Source of the DNA: UBA11222 sp030652895
Lineage (GTDB): Bacteria > Pseudomonadota > Alphaproteobacteria > UBA11222
NCBI GenBank assembly: GCA_038318895.1
Contig: JBBQCS010000003.1
Location: 19,606 to 83,605, forward strand
Length of the DNA stretch: 64,000 nucleotides
Reading direction: 5' to 3'
In this document: positions 41,626 to 49,961 of the stretch, piece after piece
Layout of the letters: each line of letters opens with the position of its first letter
Position numbering within the stretch: the stretch's first letter is position 1
The notes under the pieces: model-generated
Databases searched by the model: none
The model's input: only the letters and a program-made list of their open reading frames with translations
What the model was told of the DNA's origin: nothing
Translations under genes and position numbers: made by a program

Positions 41626-42363
41626 ATGGAAAACGCATTTCTCGTCAGTCTGTCCCATCTCAGCTCTCTTAAGCGTGAAATGGATGTCATTGCCAACAAT
41701 CTGGCGAACGTCAATACAGACGCCTATAAATCCGAGAACGTATTGTTTGAGGAGTTTATTTCTCCGGTGGCGGAAGGCGACGGAAAGGTGCCGGAAGTTT
41801 CGTTTGTTCTGGACTATGGTCTGGTGCGAAATCTTTCGGCGGGAAATCTTGTGCAAACGGGGAGCCCGCTGGATGTCGCCATCAGCAGCGACGGCTATTT
41901 CGCGGTGCAGTTCAACGACCAGATCGCCTACACGAGAAACGGAAGTTTCAACCTGAATAATAAGGGCGAGCTTGTTACTTCTGCCGGGCATCAGGTATTG
42001 AACGCAAATTTAAGACCCATCGTAATTCCCCCTGGATCCGAATTGCCAGATATTGCCTCTGACGGAACAATTTCCGGTCCTGGTCTGGGCAACCAAAAAC
42101 TCGGGGTCTTCTCATTTAAAGATCAGCAGGCCTTGAAAAAAATCGGGGCAAACCTCTTCACTACGGGTGAAGAACGAACGCTGACTCCCAAGGACAAACT
42201 CAATCTTGTCCAGGGCAGCGTTGAAAGTTCAAATGTTCAGGCGGTTTCGGAGATCACCCGGATGATCGAAGTCATGCGCAAATATCAGTCCGCGGCGCAA
42301 CTTACCGAAAATGGAGACGAGCTTACCCGCAAGGCCATCGACCAGCTGTCCCGGGTTCGTTAA
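41626..42363 (+). CDS. flgF: Flagellar proximal rod protein FlgF
   Basis: Axial rod component exported by the flagellar secretion apparatus. The 245-residue protein begins with the rod-family motif MDVIANNLANVNTDAYKSE near 20-38, followed by the RNLSAGNLVQTGSPLDVAIS region and the C-terminal SSNVQAVSEITRMIEVMRKYQ helix that forms the rod core. CAGGA precedes the ATG. FlgF is shorter and lacks the longer body of FlgG, which follows 53 bp downstream. Confidence 0.93.
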   Translation: MENAFLVSLSHLSSLKREMDVIANNLANVNTDAYKSENVLFEEFISPVAEGDGKVPEVSFVLDYGLVRNLSAGNLVQTGSPLDVAISSDGYFAVQFNDQIAYTRNGSFNLNNKGELVTSAGHQVLNANLRPIVIPPGSELPDIASDGTISGPGLGNQKLGVFSFKDQQALKKIGANLFTTGEERTLTPKDKLNLVQGSVESSNVQAVSEITRMIEVMRKYQSAAQLTENGDELTRKAIDQLSRVR

Positions 42364-42416
42364 GCCGTGGACACAATATTAACAGCCATGACAGAACGCA
42401 GTAGAAGGTCAATACA

Positions 42417-43205
42417 ATGAAATCTCTCAATATCGCATCCACCGGTATGCTGGCGCAGCAACTGAATGTCGAAGTGATTTCCAACAATATCGCCAATATG
42501 AACACCACCGGGTTTAAGCGCCAACGCGCGGAATTTCAGGATTTGCTGTACCAGAGCCTTGAACGCATCGGCGCAAACTCGTCGGACGCAGGGACGATCG
42601 TCCCCTCGGGTGTTCAGGTGGGGTCCGGTGTAAAAACCGGGTCGGTGTATCGCATCATCGAACAGGGCAATGTGATTTCCACGGGCAACCCTTATGATCT
42701 TGCAATTCAGGGGCGCGGCTTCTTTCGTGTGCAGTTGCCCAGCGGTGAACAATCCTATACCCGCGCAGGTTCTCTCTCCGTTAGCGCGGAAGGCCAACTC
42801 GTAACCCCGGAAGGTTTTGTTGTGGGGCCGGGGATTTCACTGCCGCAAGAGGCGACCGATATCACGATCAATAAACAGGGCCAGGTACAGGCAAAAATTC
42901 CGGGCCAGGTAGAATCTCAAACGGTCGGGCAGTTGGAATTGGCTACATTCTTTAACGAAGCCGGCCTGGAAGCAAAGGGGAACAATCTGTTCAATGAAAC
43001 GCCTTCTTCCGGCGCAGCGCAGGTGAGCACCCCGGGGGCGCTTGGCTACGGCACGGTGTTGCAGGGATTTGTAGAAACCTCGAACGTCAATCCGGTTTCT
43101 GAAATCACCGCGTTGATCACCGCCCAGCGCGCCTATGAGATGAATTCCAAGGTCATCAGCGCCTCTGACGAGATGCTCTCAACAACTACCAATCTGCGCA
43201 GGTAA
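42417..43205 (+). CDS. flgG: Flagellar distal rod protein FlgG
   Basis: Builds the distal rod that passes through the periplasm and outer membrane. The 262-residue protein has the N-terminal LNVEVISNNIANMNTTGFKRQR motif (seen from about 17-38), the SVYRIIEQGNVISTGNPYDLAIQG region, and the C-terminal ETSNVNPVSEITALITAQRA followed by YEMNSKVI, the conserved axial end. AAGGTC lies nine bases before the ATG. The closely spaced flgA follows. Confidence 0.95.
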   Translation: MKSLNIASTGMLAQQLNVEVISNNIANMNTTGFKRQRAEFQDLLYQSLERIGANSSDAGTIVPSGVQVGSGVKTGSVYRIIEQGNVISTGNPYDLAIQGRGFFRVQLPSGEQSYTRAGSLSVSAEGQLVTPEGFVVGPGISLPQEATDITINKQGQVQAKIPGQVESQTVGQLELATFFNEAGLEAKGNNLFNETPSSGAAQVSTPGALGYGTVLQGFVETSNVNPVSEITALITAQRAYEMNSKVISASDEMLSTTTNLRR

Positions 43206-43210
43206 GTGTG

Positions 43211-43780
43211 ATGCAACAATATCCAGTCGTTCGAGCAATCGTTTTAGCATTTGCCATACTGTTTCATTCTGCGGTTGGTATTGCCCCAACATCTGCCGCC
43301 GTCAAGCAGCATATCACGATGCATATGGTTCCCGTACTTGCGCAACCCATCGCGCGCGGCGACATCATCGGCGAAGAGAATGTGGTGATGCTGGAAAAAA
43401 GACGATCACCGGCCGGGATCGACTATATTACCGACAGTGCAGCGCTGGTCGGCATGGCTGCGAAACGCCCGCTGCGCGCCGGCGTCCCACTGCGCGTCAT
43501 GGATATTGACCAGCCCAAAATCATAAAAAAGGGCGATCTGGTAACCATTGCGTTTGAGGCGCGCGGGTTAAGCCTCACCATTCGCGGCAAAGCGCTTGAG
43601 GACGGTATCCAGGGGCAGTCTATCCGTGTGATCAATACACAAACAAACCGCACCTTTGAAGGCGCCGCCGCTGCCGCGGGATATGTACTGGTGTCACCAA
43701 TGGTCAGCTACCCGCCCGTAGCGCCGCAAACTTCCCGTCTCGAATATTCTGCGCCAACCATCGGCCTTCCAGGCCAGTAA
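43211..43780 (+). CDS. flgA: Flagellar P-ring chaperone FlgA
   Basis: Periplasmic chaperone for assembly of the FlgI P-ring. The roughly 189-residue protein has an N-terminal signal (to about residue 30) and the SAF-type fold: PVLAQPIARGDIIGEENVVMLEKRRS near 46-71, VGMAAKRPLRAGVPLRVMDID, and GDLVTIAFEARGLSLTIRGKALEDG. The ATG at 43211 is preferred; the codon before it is GTG. It lies 5 bp after flgG. The P-ring gene flgI itself is not found downstream in this window. Confidence 0.9.
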   Translation: MQQYPVVRAIVLAFAILFHSAVGIAPTSAAVKQHITMHMVPVLAQPIARGDIIGEENVVMLEKRRSPAGIDYITDSAALVGMAAKRPLRAGVPLRVMDIDQPKIIKKGDLVTIAFEARGLSLTIRGKALEDGIQGQSIRVINTQTNRTFEGAAAAAGYVLVSPMVSYPPVAPQTSRLEYSAPTIGLPGQ

Positions 43781-43799
43781 GCAATTGGATTATCGCACC

Positions 43800-44606
43800 A
43801 TGCCATTTCATCCGCACTACACAATCCGTCAACAGCCCAAAAAATCCCGCATAGGTACGGAGTTCTTGCGTGGAACAGTGCTTGGTTTGGCATTGCTCGC
43901 GTTAGGCGCCTGTGCGGGGACAGGTGACCGGCTGCGCGCCATAGGCAGTCCGCCGCCGCTGACGCCGCTCGAGGGCGAAAAAGCGGGTGTGCCGCAAATG
44001 ACCCAGGTCAATTTGCCCATGCCTGCGGTTGAAGCCTATACGACCCTGCCCAACTCACTGTGGAAAACCGGTTCACGCGCCTTTTTTAAGGACCAGCGCG
44101 CCACCAAAATCGGTGACATTCTGACCGTCAGTATAAATATTACCGATAGCGCCAAGGTGGACAACTCCACCACGCGCACCCGGACTGCCAGGGAAGGCGC
44201 GTCGGCAAATGCGCTTTTCGGCTATGAAAAAAGCCTGGGTAAGATTTTGCCCGAAGCCATTGACCCGAGCAACCTGCTGGAAGCGGATTCTTCAAGCAAT
44301 AATTCCGGGAAGGGTACGGTAGACCGCAAAGAAGCCATCAACACCACGGTGGCGGCGATCATCACGCAAATACTGCCCAATGGCAATCTGGTTATCCAGG
44401 GGCGTCAGGAAGTTCGCATCAACTTCGAGGTGCGCGAGATCATGATCTCAGGCGTGGTGCGGCCCGAAGACATCAGCAACCAGAACACCATCCAGCACAC
44501 ACAAGTGGCCGAAGCCCGTATTTCCTATGGCGGCCGGGGTCAGCTGACCGATGTGCAACAGGCGCGTTACGGACAGCAGCTCTACGATATCATTTCGCCA
44601 TTCTGA
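43800..44606 (+). CDS. flgH: Flagellar L-ring lipoprotein FlgH
   Basis: Outer-membrane lipoprotein forming the L-ring around the rod. The 268-residue protein has a lipobox (LLALGAC near 30-36) after a hydrophobic signal, then the family motifs LWKTGSRAFFKDQRATKIGDIL near 87-108 and GNLVIQGRQEVRINFEVREI near 195-214, and ends in ISPF. The ATG at 43800 is chosen over a TTG at 43785. This is the last flagellar gene of the rightward operon; a strong hairpin follows 22 bases later. Confidence 0.93.
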   Translation: MPFHPHYTIRQQPKKSRIGTEFLRGTVLGLALLALGACAGTGDRLRAIGSPPPLTPLEGEKAGVPQMTQVNLPMPAVEAYTTLPNSLWKTGSRAFFKDQRATKIGDILTVSINITDSAKVDNSTTRTRTAREGASANALFGYEKSLGKILPEAIDPSNLLEADSSSNNSGKGTVDRKEAINTTVAAIITQILPNGNLVIQGRQEVRINFEVREIMISGVVRPEDISNQNTIQHTQVAEARISYGGRGQLTDVQQARYGQQLYDIISPF

Positions 44607-44628
44607 TCCTGTCGTCCGGGGTACGATC

Positions 44629-44673
44629 CCGACACTCAGTACGCCGTCAAAAGGACGGCGTACTGAGTGTCGG
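44629..44673. terminator. Perfect 20-bp stem with 5-base loop between flgH and coxM
   Basis: Positions 44629-44648 and 44654-44673 are exact reverse complements, separated by AAAAG. It lies 23 bases after flgH and 75 bases before the end of the convergent coxM gene, so a bidirectional terminator is the simplest reading. There is no U-tract on either strand. The perfect pairing over 20 bases is unusual for a terminator and could instead mark a small mobile palindrome. Confidence 0.6.
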
Positions 44674-44747
44674 AATAAGCCGGACAACGACCTGAAAGAC
44701 GCTGTGGCACGAAAGTTTACGTCCAGCCAGCCAGATCGAAGGATACT

Positions 44748-45545
44748 CTAAGCCGATACCCCCGCGACAGCGCGTTTGGCCATTACGCTGGTCAGCGCGG
44801 CGCGGTATTCGCTGCTGGCGTGCATGTCCTGCAGCATTTCTTCGACAGGCGCGGTAATGCCATCAATCGCCGCCGCTGAGAAGTTTTTGGCAAGGGCTGT
44901 TTCCATCGCGGTCATGCGGAACACGCCGGGGCCAGCCCCTGTTACAGCCACACGCACACCTGCCGCTGTTTTCGCGACAAATACGCCCACCATGGCGTAC
45001 CGTGACGCCGGGTTCGGAAATTTCTGGTATGCCGCCCCCTGGGGAATCGGAAAGACGATTTTGACGATAATTTCATTTTCCTTCAGCGCGGTTTCAAACA
45101 TGCCGCGAAAATAGTCGTCCGCGGGGATTTCACGGCTGTTGGTAACGATGGTTGCGCCCAGCCCAAGACACGCCGCCGGATAATCTGCCGACGGATCATT
45201 ATTGGCGATGGACCCGCCAATGGTGCCGCGATGGCGCACCAGCGGATCGCCAATGCGCCCCGCCAGATAGGCCAGCGCCGGAATGGCTTTCGCCACATCT
45301 TTCGAACTGGCGACATCGTGGTGGCATGTCATGGCGCCGATGGTCACGTTTTTCGCGTCCACGCTGATCCCCGCAATGCCCGTAACATCCTGCAGATCAA
45401 TCAGATCGGAAGGCGCCGCCAGCCTTTGTTTCATGGTGGCGAGCAATGTCATGCCGCCAGCCAGAATTTTCGGGCTTTCAAGGCGCGCCAGCAGAGCCGT
45501 GACTTCATCAAGGGTTTTGGGCCGGTGATATTCGAATTGATACAT
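44748..45545 (-). CDS. coxM: Molybdenum hydroxylase FAD-binding (medium) subunit, CoxM type
   Basis: A 265-residue flavoprotein subunit of the xanthine dehydrogenase/CO dehydrogenase superfamily, passing electrons from the iron-sulfur centres to FAD. The FAD-binding motifs are AGGMTLLATMKQRL near 31-44 (usually AGGTxL) and the pair TIGGSIANNDPSAD near 108-121. TAGGAG lies before the ATG. It is third in a coxS-coxL-coxM order on the leftward transcript. Confidence 0.9.
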   Translation of the reverse strand: MYQFEYHRPKTLDEVTALLARLESPKILAGGMTLLATMKQRLAAPSDLIDLQDVTGIAGISVDAKNVTIGAMTCHHDVASSKDVAKAIPALAYLAGRIGDPLVRHRGTIGGSIANNDPSADYPAACLGLGATIVTNSREIPADDYFRGMFETALKENEIIVKIVFPIPQGAAYQKFPNPASRYAMVGVFVAKTAAGVRVAVTGAGPGVFRMTAMETALAKNFSAAAIDGITAPVEEMLQDMHASSEYRAALTSVMAKRAVAGVSA

Positions 45546-45554
45546 GGCTTTCTC

Positions 45555-47921
45555 CTACAACCCGTTTGCCGCACGCCAGGCGCGCTCCGGCGTCACCGGC
45601 ATGGCAATATCGCGCACGCCCAGCGCGTCCGTAATGGCGTTGATAATGGCGGGCGGCGCCCCGATCGCCCCGGCCTCGCCACACCCCTTGAGACCAAGCG
45701 GATTGGAAGGGGCTGCGGTCACTGTAACGCCGACGTCAAAACTCGGCAGATCATCCGCACGCGGCATACAGTAATCCATGAACGAGCCGCTCAGAAGCTG
45801 CCCGGTATCGGGATCATAGACCGCGTTTTCCAGCAATGCCTGACCGATGCCCTGCGCCACGCCGCCATGCACCTGCCCCTCGACAATCATCGGGTTTATG
45901 ATGTTACCAAAATCGTCAACGGCGACGAATTTTATCACCTTCACAACGCCGGTGCCGGGATCAATTTCGACTTCGGCAATATGGGTGCCGGCCGGAAACG
46001 TGAAATTGGTCGGGTCATAAAACGAGGTCTCTTTCAGGCCCGGTTCAATCTCGCTGGTCGGGAATTTATGCCCCGTATAGGCCTGCAACGCCAGTTCGGC
46101 AAAAGCCAATCCGCGATCCGTGCCCGCTACCGTGAAGTGGCCATTTTCGAATACGATATCGCCCTCGCCAGCCTCCAGCACATGCGCCGCGATCTTGCGC
46201 GCCTTGGCGATCACCTTGTCCAGGGCCACCTGAATGGCCGACATGCCAACGGCGCCGGAACGCGAACCATAGGTGCCCATACCGAATTGCACCTTGTCGG
46301 TGTCGCCATGTACAATCTCGACACTCTCAATCGGAATGCCAAGCCGGTCCGACACCAGTTGCGCGAATGTGGTTTCATGCCCCTGCCCGTGGCTGTGCGC
46401 ACCGGTCAGCACTTCGACGCTGCCCGTGGGATTAACCCGCACCTCGGCGGATTCCCACAAACCGACACCGGCGCCCAGCGACCCCACCGCCGCCGACGGC
46501 GCGATCCCGCAGGCTTCGATATAGGCGGAAAAGCCGATGCCGCGCCGCATGCCGCGCGCCTCCGCCTCGCGCCTGCGTTGCGGGAAATTCGCGTAATCAA
46601 TCATCCGGCAGGCCTCATTGAGCGACGCCTCGTAATCCCCAACGTCATAGGCCATGATCACCGGCGTCTGATGCGGGAATTTGCGGATGAAGTTCTTGCG
46701 CCGGAATTCCGCCGGATCCTCGCCCAGTTCCCGCGCGGCTGTTTCCACCAGCCGCTCAATGACAAAGGTAGCTTCCGGGCGGCCCGCGCCACGATACGCA
46801 TCCACCGGTGCGGTATGGGTCAACACCCCGTCCACCTCACAATAGATTGCCGGCAAATCATACTGTCCCGACAATAGCGTGGCATAAAGATATGTCGGCA
46901 CGGACGCCGAAAAAAGCTGTAAATAGGCGCCAAGATTGGCTTTGGTTTTTACCCTCAGCCCCAACATCTTGCCATTGGCGTCAAGTGCCAGTTCCGCATG
47001 AGTCTGATGATCGCGGCCATGCGCGTCGGAAACAAAACTTTCCGACCGGTCCGCGATCCATTTCACCGGACGCCCGACCTTTTTCGAGGCCCAGACACAG
47101 ACGGTTTCTTCCGAATAAATAAATATCTTTGAACCAAATCCGCCGCCCACATCGGGTGCAATCACCCGCAGCTTGTTTTCCGGCGCAACGCCAACAAAGG
47201 CCGACAACACCAGCCGCGCCACATGCGGATTCTGACTGGTGGTGTAAAGTGTATAAACACCTGTGCCCTTGTCATATTCACCGACGGCCGCGCGCGGCTC
47301 CATCGCATTCGGGATCAACCGGTTATTGGCAATATCCAGGCTGACTACCTTCGCCGCATTGTTGAAGGCTGCTTCGGTCGCGGCCTTATCGCCCAGTTCC
47401 CATTCAAAGCAGGTATTGCGCGGCGCTTCCGGATGGACCTGGGGCGCATCCGGGGCCTGCGCACCACTAACCGCCGTCACCGAGGCAAGTTCACCATAGC
47501 TGACATCGACAAGTTCCGCCGCATCCCTGGCCTGGGCTGCGGTTTCGGCGATCACCACCGCCACATGGTCGCCCACATACCGCACATGGGTCAGCGCCAG
47601 TACCGGATGTGCCCCGGTTTTCATTGGACTGCCATCCTTGGAGTGCACCAGCCAGCCACAGATCAGCCCACCCAGGCCATCGGCGGCGACATCCTTTCCC
47701 GTCAGCACCAAAATGACGCCGGGCGCCGCGAGCGCATCAGCAAAATCAATATCATCGACAGTGGCGTGCGCATAAGGGGACCGGACAAAACATGCATAGG
47801 CCTGGCCCGGTCGGCAGATATCATCCGTATAGTGACCGTTTCCGGTAATAAAGCGGAAATCTTCCTTGCGCGGAACAGAAGCGCCAATGCCGGTAGCCTT
47901 CTTTGCGTCGATGGCGTTCAT
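45555..47921 (-). CDS. coxL: Molybdenum hydroxylase large subunit, CO-dehydrogenase form II type
   Basis: A 788-residue molybdopterin-cytosine-dinucleotide subunit. The active-site loop reads AYRGAGR at 375-381, the form II signature; the form I CO dehydrogenase has AYxCSFR instead, including the copper-binding Cys missing here. Other cofactor landmarks are DVGGGFGSK near 257-265, the QGHETTFAQ region, and GCGEAG near the C-terminus carrying the expected catalytic Glu. GGGAG precedes the ATG. The natural substrate of form II enzymes is often uncertain; oxidation of CO is possible but unproven. Confidence 0.88.
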   Translation of the reverse strand: MNAIDAKKATGIGASVPRKEDFRFITGNGHYTDDICRPGQAYACFVRSPYAHATVDDIDFADALAAPGVILVLTGKDVAADGLGGLICGWLVHSKDGSPMKTGAHPVLALTHVRYVGDHVAVVIAETAAQARDAAELVDVSYGELASVTAVSGAQAPDAPQVHPEAPRNTCFEWELGDKAATEAAFNNAAKVVSLDIANNRLIPNAMEPRAAVGEYDKGTGVYTLYTTSQNPHVARLVLSAFVGVAPENKLRVIAPDVGGGFGSKIFIYSEETVCVWASKKVGRPVKWIADRSESFVSDAHGRDHQTHAELALDANGKMLGLRVKTKANLGAYLQLFSASVPTYLYATLLSGQYDLPAIYCEVDGVLTHTAPVDAYRGAGRPEATFVIERLVETAARELGEDPAEFRRKNFIRKFPHQTPVIMAYDVGDYEASLNEACRMIDYANFPQRRREAEARGMRRGIGFSAYIEACGIAPSAAVGSLGAGVGLWESAEVRVNPTGSVEVLTGAHSHGQGHETTFAQLVSDRLGIPIESVEIVHGDTDKVQFGMGTYGSRSGAVGMSAIQVALDKVIAKARKIAAHVLEAGEGDIVFENGHFTVAGTDRGLAFAELALQAYTGHKFPTSEIEPGLKETSFYDPTNFTFPAGTHIAEVEIDPGTGVVKVIKFVAVDDFGNIINPMIVEGQVHGGVAQGIGQALLENAVYDPDTGQLLSGSFMDYCMPRADDLPSFDVGVTVTAAPSNPLGLKGCGEAGAIGAPPAIINAITDALGVRDIAMPVTPERAWRAANGL

Positions 47922-47954
47922 GACGTGTGCTCCCTCTCTGCTAATCCGGGATGA

Positions 47955-48416
47955 TTAAAGTACTTCCGATGCGGCTTTGATCGCCTTGACGATATTGTGA
48001 TAGCCGGTGCAGCGGCAAAAATTACCTTCCAGCTCGTGACGGATCGTGGTTTCATCCGGTTTGGGAATGCGTCGCAGCATATCAACCGCAGTCATGATCA
48101 TCCCCGGCGTGCAAAAGCCACATTGCAGCCCGTGATGTTCCTTGAACGCTTCCTGAACCGGATGCAGTTTGTCACCGTCCGCAAGCCCTTCGATCGTGCG
48201 CACCAGCGCGCCCGCCGCCTGCATCGCCAGCACCGTGCAGCTTTTTACCGCCTTGCCATCCACATGCACCACGCATGCGCCGCACTGGCTTGTGTCGCAG
48301 CCAACATGGGTGCCGGTAAGCTGCAAGTTTTCGCGAAGATAATGCACCAGAAGGGTGCGCGGCTCGACATCGGCTGATACCTGCTTGCCGTTCACCTGCA
48401 TTGCTACAACAGTCAT
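47955..48416 (-). CDS. coxS: Molybdenum hydroxylase iron-sulfur (small) subunit, CoxS type
   Basis: A 153-residue electron-transfer subunit with two [2Fe-2S] clusters. The plant-type cluster Cys residues are in GCDTSQCGACVVHVDG and KSC near 39-62; the second cluster ligands are in QCGFCTPGM near 98-106 and CRCTGYHN near 132-139. GGAGGG precedes the ATG. It begins the catalytic gene trio, 56 bp downstream of coxG. Confidence 0.92.
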   Translation of the reverse strand: MTVVAMQVNGKQVSADVEPRTLLVHYLRENLQLTGTHVGCDTSQCGACVVHVDGKAVKSCTVLAMQAAGALVRTIEGLADGDKLHPVQEAFKEHHGLQCGFCTPGMIMTAVDMLRRIPKPDETTIRHELEGNFCRCTGYHNIVKAIKAASEVL

Positions 48417-48471
48417 TTGCCGCCCTCCATTGCGTACCTGCTTTTATTCTAAACCAGATTTGTAATCTGCC

Positions 48472-49032
48472 CTATAGGACAAACATCAATGTCAAAGCCG
48501 CCATCACAAGGATCAAAGCGGTGATCCATAATGCCGGGTTAAGCCCGCCTGAGGACGAAAGTTGCGGTTCTGCGACAGATTCCGCCGCAGCACTGCCCCC
48601 CAGGATGGCGCTGAAATTACCGAAAAACTCTTCGGATAATTTCTTTGCCGTCCCGTCGATCAGGCGCTGGCCGATCTGCGCAAGCTTGCCGCCGACACTT
48701 GCCTGCACCGAATAGCGCAGCACGGTAAAGCTGCCGTCTTCTGTCAATGAGACCTTTGCAACTCCCTTGGCGAACCCCGCGGCGCCCCCCTTGCCCTGGC
48801 CCGTCAGCGTATAACTGTCGGGTGGATTAACATCTGACAGCACCACCGACCCCTTGAATGTCGCCTTTACCGGGCCGACCGAGGCGGTAACCGCCCCTTC
48901 CATTTCCGTATCGCTGAGCTTTGTAATCGACTGACAACCGGGAACACTCTGTTGCAGAATTTCGGGATCGTTCAATGCCGCCCAAACTTTATCCTTTGGC
49001 GCGGGAATACGAAACTCGCCGGACATTTCCAT
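48472..49032 (-). CDS. coxG: CoxG-family SRPBCC protein with C-terminal membrane anchor
   Basis: A 186-residue protein. Residues 1-145 form the SRPBCC/CoxG domain (MSGEFRIPAPKDKVWAALND near the start, QSVPGCQSITKL near 34-45, SLTEDGSFTVLRYSVQASVGGKLAQIGQR in parts), and the last 22 residues are a hydrophobic anchor (LWITALILVMAALTLMFVL). In Afipia carboxidovorans CoxG links CO dehydrogenase to the cytoplasmic membrane; here it could do the same for the form II-like enzyme. Confidence 0.9.
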   Translation of the reverse strand: MEMSGEFRIPAPKDKVWAALNDPEILQQSVPGCQSITKLSDTEMEGAVTASVGPVKATFKGSVVLSDVNPPDSYTLTGQGKGGAAGFAKGVAKVSLTEDGSFTVLRYSVQASVGGKLAQIGQRLIDGTAKKLSEEFFGNFSAILGGSAAAESVAEPQLSSSGGLNPALWITALILVMAALTLMFVL

Positions 49033-49060
49033 ATGGCGTTACTCTGACTTTCGGTTCAAA

Positions 49061-49906
49061 TCACGGCCAGCCGGCGCCCGCGACCTTCACCTCGATGGTT
49101 TCAATGCGCCCGGTACGCGATTCTCTGCTGGACACGGGATGACTGTCCTTGGCGGTGGCCAGAAAAAGTGTCTTGCGGTCCGGCCCGCCAAGTGCGCAGG
49201 CGAACGCCTGATTTTCAACTTCAACCTTGTCCGTTACCTTGCCACCTTCAACAACACGCAGGCACGCGCCGCTAATCGGTGACGCCACCCAGATACCGCC
49301 TTCGGCATCGAGCGCAATGCCATCCGGCAACGCTCCTTCCATCTTTGCCCATAGCCGCCGGTTGCTCAGGCTGCCGTCCGCAGCAATATCAAAGGCAGTC
49401 AGACACGCGCCCATGGATTCCCCAACGATCAGCGTCTTGCCATCCGGCGTAATCACTGTGCCGTTGGGAAACTGAATGTCCGCCGCCGCGACCTGCGCCT
49501 TGCCATCCGGGGTGACAAGCACGATCTCGGCATTTTTTCGCGGTGCGCGATTGTGCAGATCATAGCCGAAATTTCCGACATAGGCGCGGCCCTTCGCGTC
49601 CACGACCATATCGTTACAATCAAAGCTCGCAAGCTTCGACAAATCCGCATATTGCGACAGTTTGCCATCGGGGCCACGCACCAGCAGTTTGCGGTCCTTC
49701 ATCGAAACAATCAGCAGCCGCCCGTCGGGCAGCCAGCCAAGACCGGATGGCGAATTTTCCACTGTAGCAACGATTTCGGACTTTCCGTTCAGATCAACGG
49801 CAATCACATTCGGCCCGTGCATATCGGAAAACCACAGCCTGCCCTCATGCCAGCGCGGCCCTTCCGGAAAACATAACCCATCCATCAGAGTTTTCGTATT
49901 AGGCAT
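49061..49906 (-). CDS. SMP-30/gluconolactonase-family beta-propeller protein
   Basis: A 281-residue six-bladed-propeller protein. Family landmarks include LCFPEGPRWHEGRLWFSDMH near 11-30 (metal-binding Glu), VENSPSGLGWLPDGRLLIVS, DCNDMVVDAKGRAYVGNFG near 97-115 (metal-binding Asn/Asp) and LPDGIALDAEGGIWVAS near 193-209. Such enzymes hydrolyse lactones or related esters. AGGGAGGG precedes the ATG. It is the first gene of the cox transcript; a second homologue lies at the right edge of the window. Confidence 0.85.
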   Translation of the reverse strand: MPNTKTLMDGLCFPEGPRWHEGRLWFSDMHGPNVIAVDLNGKSEIVATVENSPSGLGWLPDGRLLIVSMKDRKLLVRGPDGKLSQYADLSKLASFDCNDMVVDAKGRAYVGNFGYDLHNRAPRKNAEIVLVTPDGKAQVAAADIQFPNGTVITPDGKTLIVGESMGACLTAFDIAADGSLSNRRLWAKMEGALPDGIALDAEGGIWVASPISGACLRVVEGGKVTDKVEVENQAFACALGGPDRKTLFLATAKDSHPVSSRESRTGRIETIEVKVAGAGWP

Positions 49907-49961
49907 CGTTCCCTCCCTGCATTTCTTTGCTGTTGCTTGCAGATATTAAACAGGACTTGCC

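Noticed and set aside
44704..44720. Second sigma-54-like site (TGGCACG) after flgH
   Set aside because: The -12 element is absent (TTTAC instead of TTGCA) and no gene lies downstream on that strand.
45231..46877. 548-residue plus-strand reading frame
   Set aside because: Opposite coxM and coxL, which have complete cofactor motifs; the long frame results from the GC-rich codon usage of the true genes.
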